Assembly: GCA_020024115.1 (NCBI GenBank)
Contig: JAHHUF010000058.1
Location: 1-10,068 of the forward strand
Direction of reading: 5' to 3'
DNA: 10,068 bases
DNA from: Anaerofilum sp.
Lineage (GTDB): Bacteria; Bacillota; Clostridia; Oscillospirales; Ruminococcaceae
Shown piece by piece: positions 1 to 7,132 of the stretch. The position numbers and the translations under genes are program-made. Positions within the stretch are counted from its first letter, which is position 1. Every line of letters begins with the position of its first letter. The notes beneath the pieces are model-generated. The model ran no database searches. It was not told the origin of the DNA and saw only the letters and a list, made by a program, of their open reading frames with translations.

Positions 1-18
1 TGTTGTTTGTTTGTTCTA

Positions 19-1017
19 CTAAAAAATATTAGAGGCTGTTTTTTCAACAGAGGAATGAATTGCAGCAAGTTCTGCAAAACGCTGCAAAATTGCAGGGGAT
101 TGCAGTTCGATTTTTTTGCCTGAAAGATAGTGCAGACTGTTGTCTTTTGGAATGTCTTTGAAAGACAAATGCACTGCACAAAGTTCTTGTGTACGCTTTT
201 GTGTTTTCTCATTCATCTTTTTACTGCCATATTTTATATCGCCCAAAACAGGTGCATTTAAAAAAGCAAGATGGGCACGAATCTGGTGCGTTCTGCCTGT
301 GACCAATCCAATTCGGCAAAGAGCAAAGGGAGCCTGTACCTTCTCAACCGAAATGTCCGTGATAATTTCTTTGAATCCCTCCGCAAAGGTGGAGCGGATT
401 TCTACTTTGTTGTTTTTTTCGTGATGTTTCAGCCATGCAGTGTGCCGCCCCTGTGGAGGCACACCACAAGTGATTGCAAAATATTCCTTGCGGATTAAAT
501 CATCACGGATAATGTTGTTCATATCTCGCAAAGAAGCATAGTTTTTTGCAGCAATCACCAAGCCTTCGGTGCCACGGTCAAGACGATTGCAGATAGCAGG
601 AGAAAAGGTGGTTTCGTTCCGAGGAAGATACTCCTGCTTTTGGTATAAATAATAATGAAGCTGTTCCACAAGGCTGAGGTCGCCTGTGCGGTCAGAATGG
701 CACAGCCGATGAGTGGGCTTGTACAGAAAAACAAGGTTAGAATCTTCTTCAATCACTTCGGGCAAAGGAGTCTTTTTGGGAGAAAGCGATTTTTTGACAG
801 CAGGATTTGCAGGAAAAAATTCATCATTGATGTAAAGTTCAATCAAATCTCCCTTTTGAAGACGGGTTTCAGGTGTAGCCTTTTTTCCGTTTACCTTAAT
901 GCGTTTATTGCGAAAACTTTTATATAAAAGCGAGGTGGGAAAGTCTTTTGTAACATTTTGGACAAAGCGAGAAAGGCGCACCCCTTCTTCGTTTTTTCCG
1001 GCGGTAAAACTTTTCAT
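19..1017 (-). CDS. RluA-family 23S rRNA-type pseudouridine synthase with S4 domain
   Basis: This is a 332-residue pseudouridine synthase that isomerises uridine to pseudouridine in RNA, probably 23S rRNA (RluC/RluD-like); the target site cannot be read from sequence. An N-terminal S4 RNA-binding domain spans about residues 8-65 (GVRLSRFVQ through KVNGKK and LQKGDLIEL). The catalytic domain spans about 90-310. Its active-site motif is NRLDRGTEGLVIAAKN, with catalytic Asp148, and the second family motif GRTHQIRAHL is at 241-250, followed by LGDIKYG. The frame stays open upstream to 1161, but the start at 1017 is preferred: it has an AGGGAG ribosome site about 10 bases upstream, and the S4 domain begins right after it. 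The extra 48 residues of the longer form would be coded across the promoter region. The gene is divergent from radC. Length and motifs are normal, so it appears intact. The family is certain; the exact paralogue is not. Confidence 0.93.
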   Translation of the reverse strand: MKSFTAGKNEEGVRLSRFVQNVTKDFPTSLLYKSFRNKRIKVNGKKATPETRLQKGDLIELYINDEFFPANPAVKKSLSPKKTPLPEVIEEDSNLVFLYKPTHRLCHSDRTGDLSLVEQLHYYLYQKQEYLPRNETTFSPAICNRLDRGTEGLVIAAKNYASLRDMNNIIRDDLIRKEYFAITCGVPPQGRHTAWLKHHEKNNKVEIRSTFAEGFKEIITDISVEKVQAPFALCRIGLVTGRTHQIRAHLAFLNAPVLGDIKYGSKKMNEKTQKRTQELCAVHLSFKDIPKDNSLHYLSGKKIELQSPAILQRFAELAAIHSSVEKTASNIF

Positions 1018-1046
1018 AGATTTTTGACTCCCTCTTTCCAATTTTT

Positions 1047-1082
1047 TGAAAATAGTATATAATAATTTTGATTTTGCGTAAA
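1047..1082 (-). promoter_or_regulatory. Predicted promoter of the pseudouridine synthase gene
   Basis: Read on the minus strand there is TTTACG (1082-1077), a 17-base spacer, then TATACT (1059-1054). The -10 matches five of six consensus bases and the -35 four of six. Transcription would begin near 1047, about 30 bases before the ATG at 1017. The -35 region overlaps the place where the oppositely directed radC promoter would have its -35. Prediction from sequence only. Confidence 0.6.
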
Positions 1083-1100
1083 GCATTTTTTGACTTTGAG

Positions 1101-1116
1101 TGATATAATTCGACAT
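1101..1116 (+). promoter_or_regulatory. Predicted extended -10 promoter of radC and the glycosyltransferase gene
   Basis: TGATATAAT at 1101-1109 is a perfect extended -10 element (TG, one base, TATAAT). The -35 position with a 17-base spacer (1081-1086, AAGCAT) is poor, which is tolerable for extended -10 promoters. Start of transcription is expected near 1116, giving a leader of about 39 bases before radC. The leader ends in the ribosome site GGGAGGA at 1142-1148, six bases before the ATG. Confidence 0.6.
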
Positions 1117-1154
1117 AAAACACCAAACCTTTATAAAAGATGGGAGGAAACTAA

Positions 1155-1910
1155 ATGGCACACCCTAAACATCCCCACGAGGGACATCGGGAGCGTGTTT
1201 ATAATCGCTTTTTAAATGAAGGACTAGACCATTTTGAAGAGCATCAAGCATTGGAATTGCTGCTGTTTTTTGCAAAACCAAGATGTGATACCAACGAGTT
1301 GGCACACACTTTGATTGACCATTTTGGCGGATTCTCTCAGGTTTTGGATGCACCTGTTTCAGAACTTTTGAAGATAAAGGGAATTGGGCTGGTTTGTGCG
1401 GTATTGCTGAAGTTGATTCCTGCAATGGGAAGATACTACTATATCAGCAAAGATAAAAACATTGTCCAAATCAACAGCGATGAAGATGCAGTGCGGTTTT
1501 TTATTCCAAGATTTCATGGGTTTACACAAGAACGGTTTATAGTTGCGTTTTTGGATGATAAGCATAAGGTGATAAAGTGCCTGACATTGGCAGAAGGAAT
1601 CCGAAATGCAGTTGCCATCAACAGCAATCGTATCGTTGCCGAAGCGGTGCTTGCAGGTGCAACCAATGTGATTTTAGCACACAATCACCCCGGTGGTATT
1701 GCCTTGCCAAGTGATAGCGACCGTTGGCTGACAGCAGAAATTGCAAAAATGCTGAAAACAGTCAACATATCCTTATGTGACCATGTGATTATATCAGAAG
1801 GGGACGGAATTTCCTTTGCAAGCAGCGGATATTTGCCAAGGGAAGACGAATATTGTTTTCCTGTACAGCAAGCGGCAAGCGAAGAAATATTTTCGGTTTG
1901 GAAAAGGTGA
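1155..1910 (+). CDS. radC: RadC family protein (JAMM/MPN domain, putative DNA-repair associated)
   Basis: The 251-residue product is a RadC-type protein. It begins with a short basic, His-rich stretch, then a helix-hairpin-helix region (about 25-90, with LLKIKGIGL at 71-79), a fold typical of DNA binding. The C-terminal part (about 105-228) is the JAMM/MPN metal-dependent domain: AHNHPGG gives metal ligands His176 and His178, and the PSDSD block gives Ser186 and Asp189 at the usual spacing; DHVIIS follows at 209-214. RadC was named for a radiation-sensitivity allele later reassigned to recG, so its biochemical role is unsettled. The last 20 or so residues (PREDEYCFPVQQAAS onward) extend beyond the usual end of the family. 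The start is fixed by GGGAGGA six bases upstream. The stop lies four bases before the next ATG, and the ribosome site of that gene overlaps this stop, so the two are likely translationally coupled. Confidence 0.95.
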   Translation: MAHPKHPHEGHRERVYNRFLNEGLDHFEEHQALELLLFFAKPRCDTNELAHTLIDHFGGFSQVLDAPVSELLKIKGIGLVCAVLLKLIPAMGRYYYISKDKNIVQINSDEDAVRFFIPRFHGFTQERFIVAFLDDKHKVIKCLTLAEGIRNAVAINSNRIVAEAVLAGATNVILAHNHPGGIALPSDSDRWLTAEIAKMLKTVNISLCDHVIISEGDGISFASSGYLPREDEYCFPVQQAASEEIFSVWKR

Positions 1911-1914
1911 GGAA

Positions 1915-4900
1915 ATGCAAGACAAACAAACAGAGGTTTTAAATCAACAGCAAGATAAAAAGCTGTGGCAGGCAGTTGTGCTGACAGCAATCATTATTTT
2001 TGCAGTGCGCAGTATCACAGCATTGAGTACACCCGGCTATTTATATGACCAAAATACTTTTACCCTATGGGGACTGCGGATGGCAGAGGTGCCTGCAAGT
2101 GAGTTTTATTCAGAAGGATATTTTGCGGATTATCCTCCGGGATACCTCTGGGTTCTGAAATTGGTTGGCATAGTTTTGCTCCATTGGAAAATTCCAGTAG
2201 GTTCTGCAATGGCAGGGCTGGTTTTGGCAATGCCTGTGATTGTCGGTGAGGCTCTGCTGGGTGGGTTGCTGGTTCATACTGCCCAAAAAAGAGCCGGACA
2301 GAAAGCAGGATTGTTTTGGGGAATGTTGGCAGTGTTGAATCTTTCCCTTTGGTTTAATACAGGGGTATGGAAACAAATCGACGCCCTGTTTGCGTTGGTG
2401 TTGTCTGTTTGTTTTTTGCTGCTGGCAGATAAAAACTATCTTTGGTCTGCATTTGTTTATGGGGTAGCATTGTCCATCAAACCACAAGCCCTGATTCTGG
2501 GGCCTGTTTTAGCAATTGCTTTTTTGCTGCCTTGTTTTAATAAAGGAATGCGCAAACGCCAGATAGCAACCATTGCAGCAGGAGTGATAGTTTCAATTTT
2601 GCCTGTGTGGATTTCAGCTATTCCTTTTTGGGGTGTGTGGGATTCCATTCCGAAATTGATTGAAAAATATTCAACCACCAGTGCAGGGTATCCTTATGCC
2701 TCTGTCAATGCGGCAGGCTTGATGTCAGCGTTGGGGGCAAACTGGAAGCCTTGGGAAGAACACTTTTTATTTTTGAGCTGGAAAACATGGGGAACCCTGT
2801 TTATTTTAGCAATAACAGTCTGGATGTTGTGGCTGGCATGGGCAAGCTGGAGAAAAGGCGGATTTTGTCCTTTGCTTTTGGCAGGAGTCTATGGGGCAGG
2901 CGTGTTTGCGTTGGGTCATGCCATGCACGAGCGATATGTGGTGTTTGGTGCAGTTTTGGTCTTGATGGCGGCTGCAAAATGGAAGGATAAATGGTTGCTG
3001 GTTGCCGGGATTGGCTTTACATTGACCAGTTTTGTAAATCAGGTGCTAGTCTATACAGTGTTAGACACACCCTATCAATTTTTGAATGAAGGATTTCCCG
3101 AAGTAATCTTGCAGTTGATTGGGGCAGCAACGGTTATTTTATTTGTGCTACTTGCAAAGAGGGCAATGGATTTGATGACCAAACAGCGTGTACCAGTATG
3201 GTTTTCCAATCCTGCTGTATTACCTCATCATACAATGCAAAAACAGACAATCACAAAAAAGAGTGTGCAAAACTTTCTGTGGAAGGATAAACCACGCCCA
3301 CAGCCGAAATTCACAGCAAAAGAAATTGTTGTTTTGTGTTCTTCAACCGTTCTGTTGGGAGTGTTTTCTTTTTGGTATTTGGGTGATACAAAAGCACCCC
3401 AGACATTGTTGGATTTACAGAAGGGGAAAAGCGCTGATTTCACAGCCGAAGTGGAAGGGGATGCCCAGACTCTTTGGGTATATCCTGGTATTTCCTATGG
3501 TGGAAAATTAACCGTTACAGATGCCGCCAACAATGTTGTTGTTGAAAAAGAATTGAGCCATGCAAGTTGTTTTCAGTGGAGCAGTTATGTTTTGCCGCAA
3601 AGTGGGCATACTTATACCATTCACTTGGAAAATGCACAGTTGATTGAATTGGCATTTAAGGATGAACAGGGAAATGTGCTGCACACAGAAAGTGAGCAGG
3701 ATTTGGTGTTTGATGAGCCGCATTTGGTTCCAAAAACCATCAGCCAACTGAACAGTATGTATTTTGATGAAATATATCATGGAAGAACAGGGTTTGAGTT
3801 TTTGCACAGATTGCCTGTCTATGAGACCACTCATCCCCCTTTGGGAAAAGATTTGATTGCATTGGGGATTGCGATGTTTGGTATGACTGGTTTTGGGTGG
3901 CGTTTTTTTGGAACTCTTGCCGGTGTGCTGATGATGCCGGTGCTGTATTTGCTGGTGCGTCGTCTGAGCAAAAGCAAAGAAATTGCCGCTTTTGCTGCTG
4001 CTTTGATTTCTCTGGATTTTATGCGGTATAGTCAAAGTAGAATTGCAACCATTGACAGCTATGTTGTTTTGTTTATTTTGCTTTCTGCTTTGTTTATGGT
4101 GTGGTACTGCGAAAGTGTGTTGGAAAAAGGTGTTTTAAATTCCTTGCTGCCAATGGCACTGTGCGGTGTGGCGTTTGGTTTGGGAGTAGCTGCAAAATGG
4201 ACAGGTCTGTATGCTGGAGCAGGTTTGGCAGTTGTTTACTTTGCGGTGTTGTATTTACGCTATAAACAAAAAATCAAAGGTTTTGAAAAGGAGTTTTGGG
4301 CTGCAATTGTAGGTGGAGTCGTATTCTTTGTATTGATTCCCTTTGCAATTTATATGGCAAGCTATCTGCCATATTTTCTCAGAGAGCCGAATTTTGGGCT
4401 TGAGAAATGGTGGCAGTGTCAAAAGACGATGTTTGACTATCACAGCACCTTAAAATCAAGCCATCCTTATGAATCGGCATGGTTTAGCTGGCCCTTTGAT
4501 GCTCGTCCCGTTTGGTATTATTACAAAGCGGAACAGAATACCTATGCAAGCATTTCAGGTATGGTGAACCCCATTGTTTGTTGGTTGAGCAGTGTGGCAG
4601 TGGTTTATACCATTGTGCAAACCATTCGCAAAAAGGCAACCAGAGCCCAGATTGTAACACTGGTATTTTTTATGGCACAATTGCTGCCATGGGTTTTGGT
4701 GACTCGATGCACATTTTTGTACCACTATTTTCCCAGTTTGGGGTTTGCGATTGTTTTGCTGGCTTTGGCTGTGCAGCAAATCGCAAAAGAAAATGCTAAA
4801 CTGCAAAAAACAATCTGTTTGGCAATTGTTGGGGCATCCGCGGTTTTGCTGATATGGTTTTTTCCTGCATTGAGTGGTTTGCCGATAACTGCTTCATGGG

Positions 4901-4950
4901 CAAAAAGTATGAAATGGTTTTCATCTTGGTTATTGTATCCAATTGGATGA
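1915..4950 (+). CDS. Two-module polytopic glycosyltransferase: Gpi18-like GT-C half fused to PMT (GT39)-like half
   Basis: A 1011-residue integral membrane protein that probably transfers sugars from polyprenyl-phosphate donors on the outer face of the membrane. The N-terminal half (about 18-415) is rich in hydrophobic helices and resembles Gpi18-like mannosyltransferases: Asp45 before the first loop, DYPPGY at 72-77, WKQIDALF at 152-159, SIKPQALILGP at 187-197 and HAMHERY at 335-341. A linker (about 420-465) and one membrane helix (about 468-488) lead to an apparently extracellular beta-rich segment (about 503-610). The C-terminal half (about 613-1011) is a PMT/GT39-like unit: FDEIYHGRTGFE with the acidic pair Asp618-Glu619, THPPLGK at 639-645, many helices, and RCTFLYHYFPS from 931. 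The ATG at 1915 is chosen because AAGGTG lies five bases upstream; the open frame runs back to 1816 inside radC. Acceptor (protein, teichoic-type polymer or lipid) and sugar cannot be told. It is likely co-transcribed with radC; no functional link is evident. Confidence 0.88.
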   Translation: MQDKQTEVLNQQQDKKLWQAVVLTAIIIFAVRSITALSTPGYLYDQNTFTLWGLRMAEVPASEFYSEGYFADYPPGYLWVLKLVGIVLLHWKIPVGSAMAGLVLAMPVIVGEALLGGLLVHTAQKRAGQKAGLFWGMLAVLNLSLWFNTGVWKQIDALFALVLSVCFLLLADKNYLWSAFVYGVALSIKPQALILGPVLAIAFLLPCFNKGMRKRQIATIAAGVIVSILPVWISAIPFWGVWDSIPKLIEKYSTTSAGYPYASVNAAGLMSALGANWKPWEEHFLFLSWKTWGTLFILAITVWMLWLAWASWRKGGFCPLLLAGVYGAGVFALGHAMHERYVVFGAVLVLMAAAKWKDKWLLVAGIGFTLTSFVNQVLVYTVLDTPYQFLNEGFPEVILQLIGAATVILFVLLAKRAMDLMTKQRVPVWFSNPAVLPHHTMQKQTITKKSVQNFLWKDKPRPQPKFTAKEIVVLCSSTVLLGVFSFWYLGDTKAPQTLLDLQKGKSADFTAEVEGDAQTLWVYPGISYGGKLTVTDAANNVVVEKELSHASCFQWSSYVLPQSGHTYTIHLENAQLIELAFKDEQGNVLHTESEQDLVFDEPHLVPKTISQLNSMYFDEIYHGRTGFEFLHRLPVYETTHPPLGKDLIALGIAMFGMTGFGWRFFGTLAGVLMMPVLYLLVRRLSKSKEIAAFAAALISLDFMRYSQSRIATIDSYVVLFILLSALFMVWYCESVLEKGVLNSLLPMALCGVAFGLGVAAKWTGLYAGAGLAVVYFAVLYLRYKQKIKGFEKEFWAAIVGGVVFFVLIPFAIYMASYLPYFLREPNFGLEKWWQCQKTMFDYHSTLKSSHPYESAWFSWPFDARPVWYYYKAEQNTYASISGMVNPIVCWLSSVAVVYTIVQTIRKKATRAQIVTLVFFMAQLLPWVLVTRCTFLYHYFPSLGFAIVLLALAVQQIAKENAKLQKTICLAIVGASAVLLIWFFPALSGLPITASWAKSMKWFSSWLLYPIG

Positions 4951-4972
4951 CAAAACAACTTTGTAAAAAATG

Positions 4973-5010
4973 TTGTAAAATAGAACGGTTTTATGATATA
5001 ATATGTTGTA
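4973..5010 (+). promoter_or_regulatory. Predicted uvrBA promoter
   Basis: TTGTAA (4973-4978), an 18-base spacer, and TATAAT (4997-5002) preceded by TG at 4994-4995, so this is an extended -10 promoter with a reasonable -35. Transcription would start near A5010, about 70 bases before the uvrB ATG. I found no convincing LexA-type dyad overlapping it. Confidence 0.7.
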
Positions 5011-5015
5011 TGCAC

Positions 5016-5046
5016 AGGGCGGAGCTGTTTTGACAGTTTCCGCCCT
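5016..5046 (+). other. GC-rich hairpin in the uvrB leader
   Basis: AGGGCGGA (5016-5023) pairs perfectly with TCCGCCCT (5039-5046). Inside, a G-T pair and CTGT/ACAG extend the stem to a TTTG loop with one bulged T on the 3' side, so about 13 pairs in all. No run of T follows (the next bases are CTTATG), so it is not an intrinsic terminator by the usual rule. It would begin only some six bases from the predicted 5' end of the uvrBA transcript and leaves the ribosome site at about 5068-5074 free. A role as a 5' stabilising stem or protein site is inference. Confidence 0.6.
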
Positions 5047-5079
5047 CTTATGAATCAAAGGAACAAAGGGGGAGCGTAT

Positions 5080-6930
5080 ATGAGCGAAACACAGGATAAA
5101 TTTATACTAAAAGCACCATTTGAGCCAACAGGCGACCAGCCACAGGCAATTGATGCCTTGGTACAGGGTGTTTTGGCAGGGGATAAATGTCAGGCATTGT
5201 TGGGAGTAACCGGCTCAGGAAAAACCTTTACAATGGCAAATGTGATTGCAAAATTAAATCGTCCCACTTTGGTATTGGCACACAACAAAACACTGGCTGC
5301 CCAGCTTTGCACTGAATTTCGAGAGTTTTTTCCGGAAAATGCAGTGGAATATTTTGTGTCTTATTACGATTACTATCAGCCGGAAGCTTACATTCCATCC
5401 ACAGATACCTATATTGAAAAAGACAGTGCAATCAATGAGGAAATCGACCGCCTGCGCCATTCTGCTACTGCGGCTCTGTCAGAACGCAGAGATGTAATTA
5501 TTGTTGCCAGTGTTTCCTGCATTTACAGTTTGGGTGACCCTATCGACTATCGCAGCATGGTTATCAGTTTGCGGCAAGGAATGCAGATGAACCGTGAGCA
5601 GCTAATGCGTCGATTGGTCGATTTGCAGTATGAACGCAATGACATCAACTTTGTCCGAAACAAGTTTCGTGTCAGGGGAGATGTGGTCGAAATCAACCTT
5701 GCTTATGCCAACGAACTTGCCATCCGTGTGGAGTTTTTTGGAGATGAAATTGACCGCATCAGCGAGGTGAACCCTTTGACAGGTGAACGGAAAAATGTGG
5801 TGCGTCATGTGGCAATTTTCCCTGCCAGTCACTACATTGTTTCTCCCGAAAAAATGCAAAAGGGATTGAGCTCCATTCGAGAAGAAATGGATGCACAGGT
5901 GAAACATTTTACAGAAAACGGGCAACTGATTGAGGCACAGCGCATAGCTCAGCGTACTCAATATGATATGGAAATGCTTGCAGGAGTGGGAATGTGTAAA
6001 GGCATCGAAAACTACTCCGCAGTTTTGTCCGGCAGACCGGCAGGCAGTATCCCCACAACCTTGCTGGATTATTTTCCGGACGACTTTTTGTTGTTTGTGG
6101 ATGAAAGCCATGTAATGCTGCCGCAGTTGAGAGCGATGTATGGCGGAGATTATGCACGAAAAAAAACATTGGTGGATTTTGGTTTCCGATTGCCTTCCGC
6201 CTTTGATAACCGTCCATTAAAATTTGAAGAATTTGAATCCAAACTCAACCAGACAATTTTTGTCAGTGCCACTCCGGCTGCCTATGAAAGAGACCATTCC
6301 ACAAGAGTGGCAGAGCAGGTGATTCGCCCCACAGGGCTGATTGACCCTCAAATTATAGTCAAACCCATCGAAGGGCAAATTGAGGATTTGCTGGGGGAAA
6401 TCAACCAACGCACCGAAAAAAATCAGCGTGTTTTGGTAACAACCCTTACCAAAAAAATGGCAGAAGATTTGACTGACTTTTTGACAGAACACAATGTAAA
6501 AGTCAAATATATGCACCATGAGGTTGATACCTTTGAACGAATGGAAATTATCCACGATTTGCGGGAAGGCAGTATTGAAGTTGTGGTAGGAATCAACTTG
6601 CTGCGTGAAGGATTGGACATTCCCGAAGTGAGCCTGGTAGCAATTTTGGATGCTGACAAAGAGGGCTTTCTGCGCAGTGAAACCAGCTTGATTCAGACAA
6701 TTGGACGGGCTGCCCGTAATGCCGAGGGCGTTGTTATTATGTATGCGGATAATGTGACCCCAAGTATGGAGCGTGCTATTACCGAAACAGAGCGTCGTCG
6801 TGCCATTCAACAAGCATACAATGAGGAACATGGTATTGTTCCCAAAACCATTGTAAAAGAAATTCGGGGAGAAATTGTCATCAGTGAACGGGACGACACG
6901 CCAAACCGAAAACGCTTGTCAAAAATATAA
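5080..6930 (+). CDS. uvrB: UvrB, excinuclease ABC subunit B, core only (ended by an in-frame stop before the UVR domain)
   Basis: UvrB is the damage-verifying helicase-like subunit of nucleotide excision repair; it is loaded on DNA by UvrA and then recruits UvrC. This 616-residue product has the complete core: Walker A GVTGSGKT at 42-49 (Lys48), the YYDYYQPEAYIPSTDTY beta-hairpin that probes damage, SVSCIYSLGDP, the Walker B DESH at 341-344, FVSATPAAYE, INLLREGLDIPEVSL and the arginine-finger motif QTIGRAARN. It stops at TAA 6928-6930 just after NRKRLSKI. Family members normally run about 655-680 residues and end in a UVR domain; that domain is still encoded in the same frame immediately downstream (to 7116), which would give 678 positions including the stop. 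The product therefore lacks the UvrC-binding coiled coil unless the stop is read through. The start at 5080 has GGGGGAG about five bases upstream; an ATG ten codons earlier (5050) has no ribosome site. Confidence 0.93.
   Translation: MSETQDKFILKAPFEPTGDQPQAIDALVQGVLAGDKCQALLGVTGSGKTFTMANVIAKLNRPTLVLAHNKTLAAQLCTEFREFFPENAVEYFVSYYDYYQPEAYIPSTDTYIEKDSAINEEIDRLRHSATAALSERRDVIIVASVSCIYSLGDPIDYRSMVISLRQGMQMNREQLMRRLVDLQYERNDINFVRNKFRVRGDVVEINLAYANELAIRVEFFGDEIDRISEVNPLTGERKNVVRHVAIFPASHYIVSPEKMQKGLSSIREEMDAQVKHFTENGQLIEAQRIAQRTQYDMEMLAGVGMCKGIENYSAVLSGRPAGSIPTTLLDYFPDDFLLFVDESHVMLPQLRAMYGGDYARKKTLVDFGFRLPSAFDNRPLKFEEFESKLNQTIFVSATPAAYERDHSTRVAEQVIRPTGLIDPQIIVKPIEGQIEDLLGEINQRTEKNQRVLVTTLTKKMAEDLTDFLTEHNVKVKYMHHEVDTFERMEIIHDLREGSIEVVVGINLLREGLDIPEVSLVAILDADKEGFLRSETSLIQTIGRAARNAEGVVIMYADNVTPSMERAITETERRRAIQQAYNEEHGIVPKTIVKEIRGEIVISERDDTPNRKRLSKI
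6928..6930 (+). other. In-frame TAA interrupting uvrB
   Basis: The TAA sits where homologues have an acidic residue in a block like K-x-E-R-E-Q; here the residues are LSKI, stop, REQMIDRL. A change from GAA to TAA (one transversion) would account for it. No frame change is needed, since homology continues in the same frame on both sides. TAA also ends uvrA in this window, so a recoded UAA is unlikely. The base after the stop is C, a context known to be weaker for termination in bacteria. Confidence 0.85.
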
Positions 6931-6939
6931 CGGGAACAG

Positions 6940-7116
6940 ATGATTGACCGTTTGACCCGTCAAATGAAAGAGGCAGCAAAAATTTTAGACTTTGAAAACG
7001 CAGCCTTTTTGCGTGACCAGATTGAACGGCTGCGAAAGGGTGAAAACCCCATTGATAAAAACGAAACAATAAAACCAAAAGGCAGACGAGGCCGCAAACA
7101 AAACTTGCCTAAATAA
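6940..7116 (+). CDS. Detached UVR domain of UvrB (3' fragment; possible reinitiated 58-residue peptide)
   Basis: Codons 6931-7113 continue the uvrB frame and read as a good UVR domain: REQMIDRLTRQMKEAAK, then LDFENAAFLRDQIERLR, followed by a hydrophilic tail rich in Lys and Arg (KGRRGRKQ) and a TAA at 7114-7116. In intact UvrB this helical hairpin binds the matching domain of UvrC and is needed to bring in the nuclease. The first ATG after the interrupting stop is at 6940, with GGGA at 6932-6935 only four bases ahead, so a terminating ribosome might restart and make a free 58-residue UVR peptide lacking just the first three residues. Equally it may be an untranslated remnant. Preservation of the pattern suggests that the break is recent or that the piece is still used. 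It is followed 16 bases later by uvrA. Confidence 0.5.
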   Translation: MIDRLTRQMKEAAKILDFENAAFLRDQIERLRKGENPIDKNETIKPKGRRGRKQNLPK

Positions 7117-7132
7117 AGGGGGAAATTAGATT

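Noticed and set aside
1090..1109. TTGACT at 1090-1095 as the -35 of the radC promoter
   Set aside because: Only eight bases separate it from TATAAT, too short for a sigma-A promoter.
1018..1161. Longer N-terminus of the pseudouridine synthase starting at 1161 or another upstream ATG
   Set aside because: It would be coded across both promoters and overlap the radC start; the S4 domain and a good ribosome site support 1017.
1816..1914. Glycosyltransferase start at ATG 1816 inside radC
   Set aside because: The extra residues are the out-of-frame shadow of radC; AAGGTG fits the ATG at 1915.
4955..4976. ACAAC/GTTGT inverted repeat after the glycosyltransferase stop as a terminator
   Set aside because: Only five A/T-rich pairs, a 12-base loop and no T-run; it overlaps the uvrB promoter.
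5050..5079. uvrB start at ATG 5050
   Set aside because: No ribosome site ahead of it and it abuts the hairpin; GGGGGAG precedes the ATG at 5080.
4951..5079. LexA (SOS) box in front of uvrB
   Set aside because: GAACGG at 4983-4988 and GAACAA at 5061-5066 are half-site-like, but neither has a matching inverted half at proper spacing.
5602..6831. Long minus-strand open frames opposite uvrB, and similar ones opposite the glycosyltransferase gene and uvrA
   Set aside because: They lack ribosome sites and recognisable domains and lie wholly opposite strongly conserved genes, so they are shadows.
6900..6960. A frameshift as the cause of the uvrB break
   Set aside because: Homology continues in the same frame on both sides of the TAA, so a substitution is sufficient and no indel is indicated.
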